A DNA stretch of 64,000 nucleotides, from positions 1 to 64,000 of the forward strand of contig CAJYNG010000013.1 of the NCBI GenBank assembly GCA_913775725.1. Direction: 5' to 3'. The stretch's first letter is position 1, and each line of letters begins with the position of its first letter. The notes below the pieces were generated by a model that saw only the letters and a list, made by a program, of their open reading frames with translations, was not told the origin of the DNA and did not search any database. Below, piece after piece: positions 27,276 through 35,585 of the stretch. Position numbers and translations under genes: made by a program. This DNA comes from an uncultured Stenotrophomonas sp. (GTDB taxonomy: Bacteria > Pseudomonadota > Gammaproteobacteria > Xanthomonadales > Xanthomonadaceae).

Positions 27276-27671
27276 TCAGCCGTAATTGCCGGCCATTGCA
27301 TGCGGGACCACGACCAGCGCCCAGCACAGAAGCACGTTCATCATCAGCACGAAGACCGCCGCCGAGCCCATGTCCTTGGCGCGGCCGGCCAGCTCGTGGA
27401 TCTCGCTGCCGTAACGTTCGATCACCGCCTCAATGGCCGAGTTGGCCAGTTCCATCGCCAGCACCAGCAGCATCGAGCCGATCAGCAGCGCGCGCTCGAC
27501 CGGGGTCTGGCCCAGCCAGATCGCGACCGGGGTCAGCAGGATCAGCAGGTAGACCTCCAGCCGGAACGAGGACTCATGCAGCCAGGCGGCGCGCAGGCCC
27601 TGCCAGGACCAGCGGGCGGCCTGGAAGATGCGGCGCGGGCCGCGGGGCAGATGGCCGAACTGATCAGCCAC
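27276..27671 (-). CDS. dgkA: Diacylglycerol kinase DgkA
   Basis: Phosphorylates diacylglycerol to phosphatidic acid in the inner membrane, recycling the product of osmoregulated glucan synthesis. The product is about 131 residues with three transmembrane helices and the signature ELANSAIEAVIERYGSEIHELAGRAKDMGSAAV, which holds the catalytic Glu and Asp residues. No ATG fits. GTG 27671 (VADQFGHLP) gives the usual length; another GTG at 27722 would add 17 residues. Neither has a strong ribosome site. Confidence 0.92.
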   Translation of the reverse strand: MADQFGHLPRGPRRIFQAARWSWQGLRAAWLHESSFRLEVYLLILLTPVAIWLGQTPVERALLIGSMLLVLAMELANSAIEAVIERYGSEIHELAGRAKDMGSAAVFVLMMNVLLCWALVVVPHAMAGNYG

Positions 27672-27884
27672 GGGTGGAACATCCAGCAACAGGGGCGCGG
27701 CGCAGCGACCGCTCAGACGCACGGCAGGGAATCATGGGTGCACAGGGATAGGCAGATGGCCGCCATTTTGCCACAAGGCCGCCAGCCGCATCCCGGCACC
27801 GGCCCGGTGAATGGACTGCCAGGGGCAAGCCCCGGCCCGCCCCAGCTTCTATGATGGCTTTCCCCTTCCCTGCTGGAGCGCCTG

Positions 27885-28586
27885 ATGTCCCGTCGCCGTA
27901 CCTGCCTGCTGATGCTGGGCCTGCTGACCGCCGCCCCCCTGGCCCAGGCGCTGAGCCCGGCCAAGCCGCCGCGCGTGCCCGAGCAGGTCTCCAACGTGGC
28001 CTGGGCCGGCGACATGGCCCACTTCGCCAACGCCGACCAGGCCAGCCCGCCGCCGCGCGGTGGCATCGAGTTCATCGGCAGCTCCTCCATCCGCTTCTGG
28101 GAGAGCCTGGCCACCGACTTCCCCGGCCAGCCGGTGTTCAACCGTGGCTTCGGCGGTTCGGAAGTGCGCGACAGCACCTGGTATGCCGACCGCATCGTGG
28201 TGCCGTATGCGCCGTGCAAGGTGTTCTTCTACGCCGGTGACAACGACCTCAACAGCGGCCGCAGCGCCGTGCAGGTGCGCGACGATGTGGTTGCCTTCGT
28301 GCAGCGCGTGCATCGCGACCTGCCGAAGACCAGGGTCGAGTACCTGTCGATCAAGCCGAGCCCATCGCGTGCGCATCTGCTGCCGGCGATCAACGAGGCC
28401 AACGCGCTGATCAAGGCCGCCCTGGCCAAGCTGCCCAACACCGGTTTCACTGATATCTACACGCCGATGCTGGGTGCCGACGGCCAGCCGGATGCGAAAC
28501 TCTTCCGCGAGGACATGCTGCACATGACCCCGGCCGGCTATGACATCTGGACCAAGGCGCTGGCGCCGAAGGTCAACTGCAACTGA
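27885..28586 (+). CDS. Secreted SGNH/GDSL hydrolase
   Basis: A 233-residue protein with a signal peptide (LLMLGLLTAAPLAQA). SGNH blocks: IEFIGSSSIRFW (block I, nucleophile Ser in GSSSI near residue 67), the Gly in FNRGFGGSEVRD (block II), YAGDNDLN (block III, with Asn) and DMLHMTPAGYDIW (block V, Asp and His). The GSSS form of block I is that of the platelet-activating-factor acetylhydrolase-like and sialate-esterase-like lipases. The substrate is unknown. Confidence 0.88.
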   Translation: MSRRRTCLLMLGLLTAAPLAQALSPAKPPRVPEQVSNVAWAGDMAHFANADQASPPPRGGIEFIGSSSIRFWESLATDFPGQPVFNRGFGGSEVRDSTWYADRIVVPYAPCKVFFYAGDNDLNSGRSAVQVRDDVVAFVQRVHRDLPKTRVEYLSIKPSPSRAHLLPAINEANALIKAALAKLPNTGFTDIYTPMLGADGQPDAKLFREDMLHMTPAGYDIWTKALAPKVNCN

Positions 28587-28626
28587 GGCGGACGGGCACC
28601 GGAGGGCGCCACGCGCTCGCGCTCCG

Positions 28627-28701
28627 GTAGATGCCAACCTTGGTTGGCATAGGGCACCGGCATGAATCCTGTTGAAAGCGCCGACCAAGGTCGGCATCTA
28701 C
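28627..28701. repeat. SMAG inverted dimer
   Basis: GTAGATGCCAACCTTGGTTGGCA at 28627 faces GCCGACCAAGGTCGGCATCTAC ending 28701. The two units differ in stem sequence but each keeps perfect pairing. It separates the converging hydrolase and histidine kinase genes. Confidence 0.85.
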
Positions 28702-28721
28702 CGAGGCAGCAGGTTCCAGCC

Positions 28722-29993
28722 TCAGCGGAAGATCACCGTGGCCTCAGTGCCCTGGCCCGGCTCGCTGGCCAGACTGACCTTCCAGCCGAAGCGGTCGCAC
28801 AGCCGGCGCACGATCGACAGGCCCAGGCCGGTGCCCTGCGGGCGGCTCGGCTCGGCGCGGTAGAACGGCTCAAAGGCCCGCGACAGCGCCTCGGCCGACA
28901 TGCCGATACCGGTATCGCGCACCACCACCCGGTCGTTGTGCACATGCACGTCGATGCGCCCTTCGTCGGTGTAGCTGCAGGCGTTGCGCACCAGGTTGCT
29001 GACCACCACCTGCAGCACCCGCGGCGGCGCATGCAGCTGCACCGGGCCATCGCTGTGCAGGTGCACCGACACCGGGCGCGTACCCAGCAGTTCGTTGGCG
29101 TTGTCCACTTCATAGCGGACGATGTCGTTGACGTCGAACAGCTCGACCTGGGGCTCGACGTCGGCCTCGCGTGCCAGGATCAGGAAGGCATCGATCACCG
29201 CCTCCATGTCACGGCCTGCACGCTGGATGCGCTGCAGGCTGCGGCGCAGGCGCGGCTCCAGGCTGTCATCGCCCAGTGCCATGTCGCTGGCCACGCGGAT
29301 GACGGTCAGCGGTGTGCGCAGTTCATGGCTGGCGTCGCGGGTGAAATTGCGCTCGCGCGCCACATGCGCGCTGACCCGGTTGGCCAGCGAATGCAGTGCG
29401 GCCGCCAGCTGCCGGGTCTCGCCCTGCATGTCCGCCGGCAGCTTGTTCGGCTCCAGATCGGCCGCCTCCGGGTGGCCCGGGTCCCAGCGTGAGACGCGCC
29501 GCGCCAGCCAGTTCACCGGCGACACCAGGCGCTTGGAGGCCCGATAGGTGACCCAGCTGGCGCCATACACCGCCAGCAGGGTCAGCAGCACCGGCACGAT
29601 GCCAAACCAGAACGCCAGCATCTCCGCGCGCGAGCGCAGGAACACCAGGTAGAGGCGGCCGGCCGGGCGCACATCGACCAGCACCAGCTGGTCGTCCTTG
29701 GGCAGTTCGTGGAAGCCGGGCTCCAGGTTGCGCAGGTTGGCCGGCAGCGACAGGGCCGACTGCCCGCTTTCCAGCAGGTAGCCACGGATGTTCTGGGTGT
29801 TGGGTGGCGGCTGCACCGGCGAAGCCTCGTGCAGCGTCCAGAAGTACGCCGCCTCCTCACGCAGGGCGGCACCCACCAGGCTGTGCTTGATCACCAGCGA
29901 GACCAGCCACGCACCCAGCAGGATGCCCAGGCTGGCCAGCACTGCCTGCAGGATGAAAGCGATACGGATCTTGCGCGGCAGGCCGTGCGGCAT
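28722..29993 (-). CDS. Sensor histidine kinase (HisKA type)
   Basis: A 423-residue inner-membrane kinase. Transmembrane segments lie near 11-35 and 125-148, with a periplasmic sensor of about 90 residues between them. A HAMP-like linker follows, then the HisKA box RDASHELRTPLTVIR (His223). The HATPase domain has the N box VSNLVRNACSYT, G1 VRDTGIGM and G2 GTGLGLSIVRRL. Downstream of the response regulator gene (157-bp gap), it is its likely partner. The sensor domain has no motif I can tie to a signal. Confidence 0.9.
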   Translation of the reverse strand: MPHGLPRKIRIAFILQAVLASLGILLGAWLVSLVIKHSLVGAALREEAAYFWTLHEASPVQPPPNTQNIRGYLLESGQSALSLPANLRNLEPGFHELPKDDQLVLVDVRPAGRLYLVFLRSRAEMLAFWFGIVPVLLTLLAVYGASWVTYRASKRLVSPVNWLARRVSRWDPGHPEAADLEPNKLPADMQGETRQLAAALHSLANRVSAHVARERNFTRDASHELRTPLTVIRVASDMALGDDSLEPRLRRSLQRIQRAGRDMEAVIDAFLILAREADVEPQVELFDVNDIVRYEVDNANELLGTRPVSVHLHSDGPVQLHAPPRVLQVVVSNLVRNACSYTDEGRIDVHVHNDRVVVRDTGIGMSAEALSRAFEPFYRAEPSRPQGTGLGLSIVRRLCDRFGWKVSLASEPGQGTEATVIFR

Positions 29994-30150
29994 TGCGGGG
30001 TCCCGGTCAGAGCGCTGCGATTATAGGCAGCGCACTGCGCCGTGCGGATGCATGGGCGATGACCGGTGGCAGCACCATCCGGTCATCCCCCGCCCTCGTC
30101 CGTGGCCGCATCCCGGCCGGGCCTGCTGCTGCACCGGCGCGGAGTCCGGC

Positions 30151-30864
30151 TCAGGCCATCGGCTGGGCGATGTCGGCAATGCGGTAGCCGGCGCTCTGCA
30201 CGGTATGCAGCAGCGGACGGTCGAACGGCTTGTCGATGATCTTGCGCAGGTTGTACAGGTGGCTGCGCAAGGTGTCCGAGTCCGGCAGGCCGTTGCCCCA
30301 GATCTCGCGTTCGATCTCCTGGCGGGTGACCACGCGCGGCGATTCGCGCATCAGGATGGTCAGCAGGCGCAGGCCGATCGGCGACAACTGCAGCTCGGTA
30401 CCGGCACGGGTGGCACGCATGCTGACCGGATCGAGCACCAGGTCGGCGACCTTCAGCACTTCCGAACCCACCTGGCGACGTTCGCGGCGGATCAGCGCGC
30501 GCAGGCGGGCTTCCAGCTCCTGGATCGCGAACGGCTTGGTCAGGTAGTCATCGGCGCCGAAACCGAGGCCGGTGAGCTTGTCGTCCAGCGTGTCGCGTGC
30601 CGTGAGCATCAGCACCGGGGTGGACTTGCGCGCATCGTTGCGCAGGCGACGGCACACTTCGATGCCATCCAGGCGCGGCAACATCAAGTCGAGCACCACG
30701 ACGTCATAGCTGTTCTCCGCCGCAAGGCGGTAGCCATCCAGGCCGTCCTGTGCATAGTCGACTTCGAAGCCGCGACCTTCCAGGTATTCCCCGATCATCT
30801 CGGAGATATTGCGGTTGTCTTCGACCACCAGCACCAAGCCGGAGGTCTCCTTCGTCTGACGCAT
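30151..30864 (-). CDS. OmpR/PhoB-family response regulator
   Basis: A 237-residue protein. The receiver domain has Glu15-Asp16, phospho-acceptor Asp59 (VVVLDLMLPRLDG) and Lys110 (YLTKPF). The C-terminal winged helix is of OmpR type (LSPIGLRLLTILMRESPRVVTRQEIEREIWG, then RSHLYNLRKIIDKPF). ATG 30864 follows a good Shine-Dalgarno (AGAGGGA). It is first in the operon with the histidine kinase downstream. Xanthomonad regulators of this build include VgrR/ColR, but I do not assign a name. Confidence 0.92.
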   Translation of the reverse strand: MRQTKETSGLVLVVEDNRNISEMIGEYLEGRGFEVDYAQDGLDGYRLAAENSYDVVVLDLMLPRLDGIEVCRRLRNDARKSTPVLMLTARDTLDDKLTGLGFGADDYLTKPFAIQELEARLRALIRRERRQVGSEVLKVADLVLDPVSMRATRAGTELQLSPIGLRLLTILMRESPRVVTRQEIEREIWGNGLPDSDTLRSHLYNLRKIIDKPFDRPLLHTVQSAGYRIADIAQPMA

Positions 30865-30951
30865 GTGATTCCCTCTAACTTCAGCTTTGTGAAACATGCC
30901 GGATCGACGGTGGACGCGATGTGAAGTTCCGTCAAGAGGGAAGTAAATCGT

Positions 30952-31596
30952 TCAGAGCAGGGGTCGCAGCAGCGGCCAGACGTTGTCCAGCACCTTCGGC
31001 TGCGCCTGTGCGGTCGGGTGCAGGCCGTCGGCCTGCATCATGCCCGGCTGCAGGGCCACACCCTCCAGCAGGAACGGCAGCAGCGGCACCTTGTACTGCG
31101 TGGCCAGCGCCTTGTAGGCCGCCGCCAGGCGCTGCCGGTAGGCCGGCCCGTAGTTGGGCGGCACGTCGATGCCCAGCAGCAGCACCTTGGCACCGGCCTT
31201 CTGGCTGGCCTGCACCATTTTCTCCAGGTTGCCCTGCACCTGGGCCGGGGTCAGTCCGCGCAGCGCGTCGTTGCCGCCGAGGGCAATCACCACCACGGTG
31301 GGCTTTTCCCTGGCCAGTAGGCCCGGCAGGCGGGTCAGCGCGCCGGCGGTGGTCTCGCCACTCATGCTCGCGTTGACGATGCGCGCCGGCGTTTTCGACT
31401 GCTGCCTGACCCGCTGCTGCAGCAGGCTGACCCAGCCGGCGTCGGCGGGGATATTGTGGGCTGCACTGAGGCTGTCGCCCAGGACCAGCACGGTGCCTGC
31501 CGGACCTTTGGCACAGGCCAGCCCCGGCAACAGCAGGAACCCTAGCAGCAGCACCATCATCACGCCGGCTCGCCGGCTCCATCCCGTCTTGCGCAT
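30952..31596 (-). CDS. tesA: Arylesterase/acyl-CoA thioesterase TesA, periplasmic
   Basis: A 214-residue SGNH hydrolase with a signal peptide (MMVLLLGFLLLPGLACA). Blocks: VLVLGDSLSAAHN (Ser), VNASMSGETTAG, VVIALGGNDALRGL, and the C-terminal ADGLHPTAQAQ with the Asp-x-x-His dyad. It matches E. coli TesA (thioesterase I/protease I/lysophospholipase L1). ATG 31596 is preceded by GGAGAC on the minus strand. The start lies only about 13 bp from the probable start of ybbA on the other strand; the same divergent tesA/ybbA order exists in E. coli. Confidence 0.92.
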   Translation of the reverse strand: MRKTGWSRRAGVMMVLLLGFLLLPGLACAKGPAGTVLVLGDSLSAAHNIPADAGWVSLLQQRVRQQSKTPARIVNASMSGETTAGALTRLPGLLAREKPTVVVIALGGNDALRGLTPAQVQGNLEKMVQASQKAGAKVLLLGIDVPPNYGPAYRQRLAAAYKALATQYKVPLLPFLLEGVALQPGMMQADGLHPTAQAQPKVLDNVWPLLRPLL

Positions 31597-31608
31597 TGGA
31601 GTCTCCTC

Positions 31609-32319
31609 ATCGACAGCCTGTCCCCCCGCAGCGCGTCCGTTGCCATCGCCGTCGACCAGGTCGGCAAATCCGTGCAGGGCCCGGAGGGTGAAGTCCACAT
31701 ACTGGACAACATCACCCTGACCGTCCATGAAAGCACCAGCGCGGCCATCGTCGGCGCCTCCGGTTCCGGCAAGACCACCCTGCTCGGCCTGCTGGCCGGG
31801 CTGGACCTTCCCAGCCGCGGCCACATCGCGCTGGCGGGCCAGGACCTGGGCAACCTCGATGAGGAAGCCCGCGCGCAGCTGCGCGCACGCGAGGTCGGTT
31901 TCGTCTTCCAGAGCTTCCACCTGCTGCCGGCGCTGACCGCCGCCGAGAACGTGGCGCTGCCACTGGAGCTGGCCGGGCGCGAGGACCGCGCACGGGTGGA
32001 CGAAGTGCTGGCCCAGGTCGGCCTGGCCCATCGCGCCCGCCACTACCCGCGCCAGCTGTCCGGCGGCGAGCAGCAGCGCGTGGCGCTGGCACGTGCCTTC
32101 GTCACCCGCCCACGCATCCTGTTCGCCGATGAACCGACCGGCTCGCTGGACCACGCCACCGGCCAGCACATCAGCGACCTGCTGTTCGAACTCAACGCGA
32201 GCGGCGGCACCACGCTGGTGCTGGTCACCCACGACCTGCGCCTGGCCCAGCGTTGCCAGTACATCCACCGCATCGACGACGGACGCCTGCTGCCGGTCGA
32301 GCGCGGAGCGCAGGCATGA
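31609..32319 (+). CDS. ybbA: ABC transporter ATP-binding protein YbbA, with apparent non-canonical start
   Basis: An ABC ATPase of the LolD/MacB group: Walker A GASGSGKTTLLGLLAGLD, Q-loop FVFQSFHLLPALT, signature QLSGGEQQRVALARAF, Walker B ILFADEPTG and switch His in VLVTHDLRLA. The first canonical start in this frame is GTG 31672, but it falls inside the first beta strand: the coding sequence upstream (VAIAVDQVGKSV) aligns with the N-terminus of E. coli YbbA. Further upstream only ATC 31609 (GGAG 7 nt before it) and CTG 31618 are plausible, giving 236 or 233 residues. It works with YbbP, and its stop overlaps ybbP by 4 bp. Confidence 0.85.
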   Translation: MDSLSPRSASVAIAVDQVGKSVQGPEGEVHILDNITLTVHESTSAAIVGASGSGKTTLLGLLAGLDLPSRGHIALAGQDLGNLDEEARAQLRAREVGFVFQSFHLLPALTAAENVALPLELAGREDRARVDEVLAQVGLAHRARHYPRQLSGGEQQRVALARAFVTRPRILFADEPTGSLDHATGQHISDLLFELNASGGTTLVLVTHDLRLAQRCQYIHRIDDGRLLPVERGAQA

Positions 32320-34829
32320 ACCTGCTGCGGCATGCGTGGCGCGCGCTGCGCCGCGAGGCCCTGGCCGGTGACCTGCTGACGGTGTTCGCCGCGCTGGTGC
32401 TGGGTGTGGCGGTGATGACCGCAGTGGGCACGCTGGTGAACCGGGTCAACCTGGCGCTGACCGGTAGCGCGGCGGAAATGCTCGGCGGCGACCTCGGCAT
32501 CGCCGGGCGCGATGACCCGCCGCAGGCGTTCGCCGACGAGGCACAACGGCGCGGACTGGCCTACACCCGCATCGCCAGCTTCGGCAGCGTGCTGTTCCAT
32601 GGCGAGGCCAGCCAGATGGCCAGCATCAAGGCGGTGCAGGCGGGCTATCCGCTGCGCGGCACGCTGCGGGTACGGTCCACGCCTGGTGGTGCCCTGATCG
32701 TCGACGCCGGCATGCCCCCCAAGGGCCAGGCCTATGCCGACCCGCGCCTCCTGCAGGGGCTGGGGCTGAAGGCCGGCGATGACCTCGAATTCGGCGCAGG
32801 CACACTGCGCATCGCCGGCATCATCGAGGCCGAACCGGACACCGGTGGCGACCTGCTGACGCTCTCGCCGACCCTGCTGGTCAACCGCGCCGATGTGGAA
32901 GGCACCGGACTGCTCGGCCCCGGCAGCCGCATCAACTATCGGCTGATGTTCGCCGGACCGGCCGATCAGGTTGCCGCGCTGCGCCAGTGGCTGCTACCCC
33001 AGGTGAAGGGCCTGCGCCTGCTGAGCGTGGATGATACCCAGCGCGGCGTGCGCCAGGCCTTCGACCTGGCCGGGCGCTTCCTCGGCCTGAGCGCGCTGCT
33101 GGCGGTGCTGCTGGCCGGCGTGGCTACGGCACTGGCGGCCAACCGCTTCGCCCTGCGTCGCATCGACCAGGTGGCGATCCTGCGCTGCCTGGGTGCGCGC
33201 CAGCGCGACATCCTGTTCGGCCTGGCACTGCAGCTGCTGATGCTGGCGGTGCCGGCCTGCGCACTCGGCATCGCTCTTGGCATGGCTGCGCAGGAAGGCC
33301 TGGTACAGGTGCTGGGCAGCCTGGTGCCGCAGCGCCTGCCGCTGCCCGAGGCGATGCCTGCGCTGACCGGTGCCGGCATCGGGCTGTTGCTGCTGTTCGG
33401 CTTCGGCCTGCCACCGCTGCTGCGGCTGCGCGGAGTGCCGCCGATGCGGGTGCTCAACCGCTCCTTCGCCGCCCTGCCGCCGGCCTCGCTGCTGGCCTAT
33501 GTGGCGGCGCTGGCCGCCAGCCTGCTGCTGGCGGTACAGGTCACCGGCGACCTCAAGCTGGCGTTGTGGGTGCTGGGCGGCCTGGCCGCGCTGGCGCTGG
33601 CCGCCGGCGTGGTCGGCTTCGTGCTGCTGCAGCTGCTTCGCGGCCTGCAGCACCGCCTGCACGGCCACTGGCGACTGGGCCTGGCCGCGCTGACCCGGCG
33701 CCGGCTGCTGGCAGTGATGCAGCTGGTGGGGTTGTCACTGTCGCTGTGCGCGCTGTTGCTGCTCGCGGTGACCGGTCCCGGCCTGCTGCAGCAGTGGCGC
33801 GAGCGACTGCCGGCGGATACGCCGAACTACTTCCTGATCAACATCCAGCCCGAACAGCGCGACAGCGTGCTGGCCACGCTGCGTGGACTGGGCGCCAACG
33901 ACGCCAGCATCGAACCGATGGCCACTGGCCGCCTGATCGCGATCAACGGCAAGCCGCCGCTGCGCGTGGACCGCGAGCCCGGTCAGGACGGGCAACCGGC
34001 GCAGGGCGGCCAGCGCGACGACGATGACGAGAACCGGCCGCTGAACTTCAGTTGGCGCAGCAGCTTCCCGCCGGCCAATGCACTGGTCAATGGCACGTTC
34101 TGGAAGGCCGACAGCACCGCACCGGAAGCCTCGGTGGAGATCGGCTGGGCCAAACGCTACGGCGTGTATCCCGGCGACCGCATCACCATTGCAGTGGGCG
34201 AGCAGGAACGCGAATTCACCGTCACCAGCGTGCGCAAGGCGGACTGGAACACCTTCCGACCCAACTTCTTCGTGCTGTTGAATCCGAATGCGGTAGGCGA
34301 TACGCCGCACAACCTGCTGTCGGCGTTCCATCTGCCGGCCGGCAAGGCGGCCGGGCTGGGCGAACTGGTACGCGCACAACCGAACCTGTCGTTGCTGGAC
34401 GTGGATGCGGTGATCTCGCAGGTGCGCGATGTGATGGAACGCGTTGCACAGGCCGTGCAGCTGGTGATGGTGTTCAGCCTGCTGGCCGGCGTGCTGGTGC
34501 TGCTGGCCGCGCTGCAGGCCACGGCCGGCGAACGTCGCTACGACAGCGCGGTACTTCGCACGCTGGGCGCGACCCGGCGCCAGCTGCGCGGCGCGGTGCT
34601 GGTGGAATTTGGCGCACTGGGCACGCTGGCGGCGGTGCTTGCCGTGGGCGCAGCCGCCGCCATCGGCGTTGTGGTCTCGCAGAAGGTGTTCGAGCTGCCG
34701 TTGTTGCCGCCGTGGCCGGGCCTGCTGATCGGCGGTGTGGTCGGCATCGGCTTGAGCCTGCTGGCCGGCTGGTGGGGCACGCGGCGCATCCTGCATACCT
34801 CGCCGGCACTGGCCCTGCGCGAAGCCTGA
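32316..34829 (+). CDS. ybbP: ABC transporter permease YbbP, FtsX/MacB-like
   Basis: An 837-residue permease with two FtsX-like halves. There is one transmembrane segment near 20-42, three or more near 255-370, a pair near 385-450 and one near 470-490 that opens the second half, and a final group near 710-830. The large extracytoplasmic domains contain an acidic patch (QRDDDDENR, near 565). With YbbA it resembles the mechanotransmission class that moves lipids or lipoproteins rather than importing solutes. The substrate is unknown; the neighbour tesA suggests a lipid link. Confidence 0.92.
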   Translation: MNLLRHAWRALRREALAGDLLTVFAALVLGVAVMTAVGTLVNRVNLALTGSAAEMLGGDLGIAGRDDPPQAFADEAQRRGLAYTRIASFGSVLFHGEASQMASIKAVQAGYPLRGTLRVRSTPGGALIVDAGMPPKGQAYADPRLLQGLGLKAGDDLEFGAGTLRIAGIIEAEPDTGGDLLTLSPTLLVNRADVEGTGLLGPGSRINYRLMFAGPADQVAALRQWLLPQVKGLRLLSVDDTQRGVRQAFDLAGRFLGLSALLAVLLAGVATALAANRFALRRIDQVAILRCLGARQRDILFGLALQLLMLAVPACALGIALGMAAQEGLVQVLGSLVPQRLPLPEAMPALTGAGIGLLLLFGFGLPPLLRLRGVPPMRVLNRSFAALPPASLLAYVAALAASLLLAVQVTGDLKLALWVLGGLAALALAAGVVGFVLLQLLRGLQHRLHGHWRLGLAALTRRRLLAVMQLVGLSLSLCALLLLAVTGPGLLQQWRERLPADTPNYFLINIQPEQRDSVLATLRGLGANDASIEPMATGRLIAINGKPPLRVDREPGQDGQPAQGGQRDDDDENRPLNFSWRSSFPPANALVNGTFWKADSTAPEASVEIGWAKRYGVYPGDRITIAVGEQEREFTVTSVRKADWNTFRPNFFVLLNPNAVGDTPHNLLSAFHLPAGKAAGLGELVRAQPNLSLLDVDAVISQVRDVMERVAQAVQLVMVFSLLAGVLVLLAALQATAGERRYDSAVLRTLGATRRQLRGAVLVEFGALGTLAAVLAVGAAAAIGVVVSQKVFELPLLPPWPGLLIGGVVGIGLSLLAGWWGTRRILHTSPALALREA

Positions 34830-34943
34830 CGCGGTTGTGACTCACACCGGTGGGGACGGGCGGTATGGCGCGCGCCCCACCCGATCAGATCGTCCGGAAG
34901 CGCGGAACGTTGCTCCCGCGCTCCCGATGTTCAAGGAATGAAG

Positions 34944-35429
34944 ATGAAATACGGCGTCTGTCTGCGCGCCCTTCTGACCAGTTCCCCGCTGCTCGCCGCG
35001 GTGCTGCCCGCAGGCGCCCGCGCGGCGGATGGCTATGTTCCTGACGCGGTTCAGGCCTTGGTGCTGGAAACGGTGCTGGCGGACGAGGTGCGTTCCTTCC
35101 ACGACGACCGCAAGACCTATCTGGTTCCGGCCGGCGTGGTGCGCACGCGCAGCGATGCCGTACTGCTGGCTGACCTGCGCGCGGAGTTCACCCGCTTCTA
35201 TCAGGGTCAGCCCAAGCCGAGGAAGGAAGTAGCACACATGGCAATCCTGGTCGCGCAGACCGCGCTGCTGCTGCCCGACCGGACTGCGTGCAGCACGGAT
35301 CGCGTGCGCTGCAACGAAGCCATCATGGGCGTCCGCACGCGCGATGACGAGGCGAGCCTGCAGGCCACCCTGCGCGCCTTCCAGGACGCCGGGCTGGACC
35401 TGACCACGCTGGGTGGGCCGGCGTCCTGA
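34944..35429 (+). CDS. Secreted protein of unknown function
   Basis: A 161-residue protein with a signal peptide (LLTSSPLLAAVLPAGARA, before ADGYVPDAV). The mature part is mixed and has two Cys close together (DRTACSTDRVRCNEA near 113-125) that may form a disulfide. I do not recognise the family. ATG 34944 is preferred over ATG 34938 because the Shine-Dalgarno AAGGA at 34933-34937 would touch the latter. SMAG repeats follow it. Confidence 0.75.
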   Translation: MKYGVCLRALLTSSPLLAAVLPAGARAADGYVPDAVQALVLETVLADEVRSFHDDRKTYLVPAGVVRTRSDAVLLADLRAEFTRFYQGQPKPRKEVAHMAILVAQTALLLPDRTACSTDRVRCNEAIMGVRTRDDEASLQATLRAFQDAGLDLTTLGGPAS

Positions 35430-35439
35430 GTGCAGTGAA

Positions 35440-35568
35440 TCCACGCATGGCGTGTGCGATCAACGCCCAGAGCGTGCCGAGCAAGCTCGGCACCTACCAG
35501 GAGCGGATATCCGACACGGCAAATCCACGCCACGCGTGGATGCGGTGCCGGGCAAGCCCGGCACCTAC
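35440..35568. repeat. Cluster of four SMAG-like palindromes
   Basis: Four hairpins in 130 bp: TCCACGCATGGCGTG (35440), GTGCCGAG/CTCGGCAC then CTAC (35474-35497), TCCACGCCACGCGTGGA (35524-35540), and GGTGCCGGGC/GCCCGGCACC then TAC (35544-35568). They fill the gap between two converging genes. Confidence 0.8.
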
Positions 35569-35585
35569 CAGGACCCAGGCCGCGA

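Noticed and set aside
35440-35568. Possible CRISPR array, because of several short repeats in a row
   Set aside because: The units are palindromes of differing sequence without equal-length unique spacers; they fit SMAG repeats.
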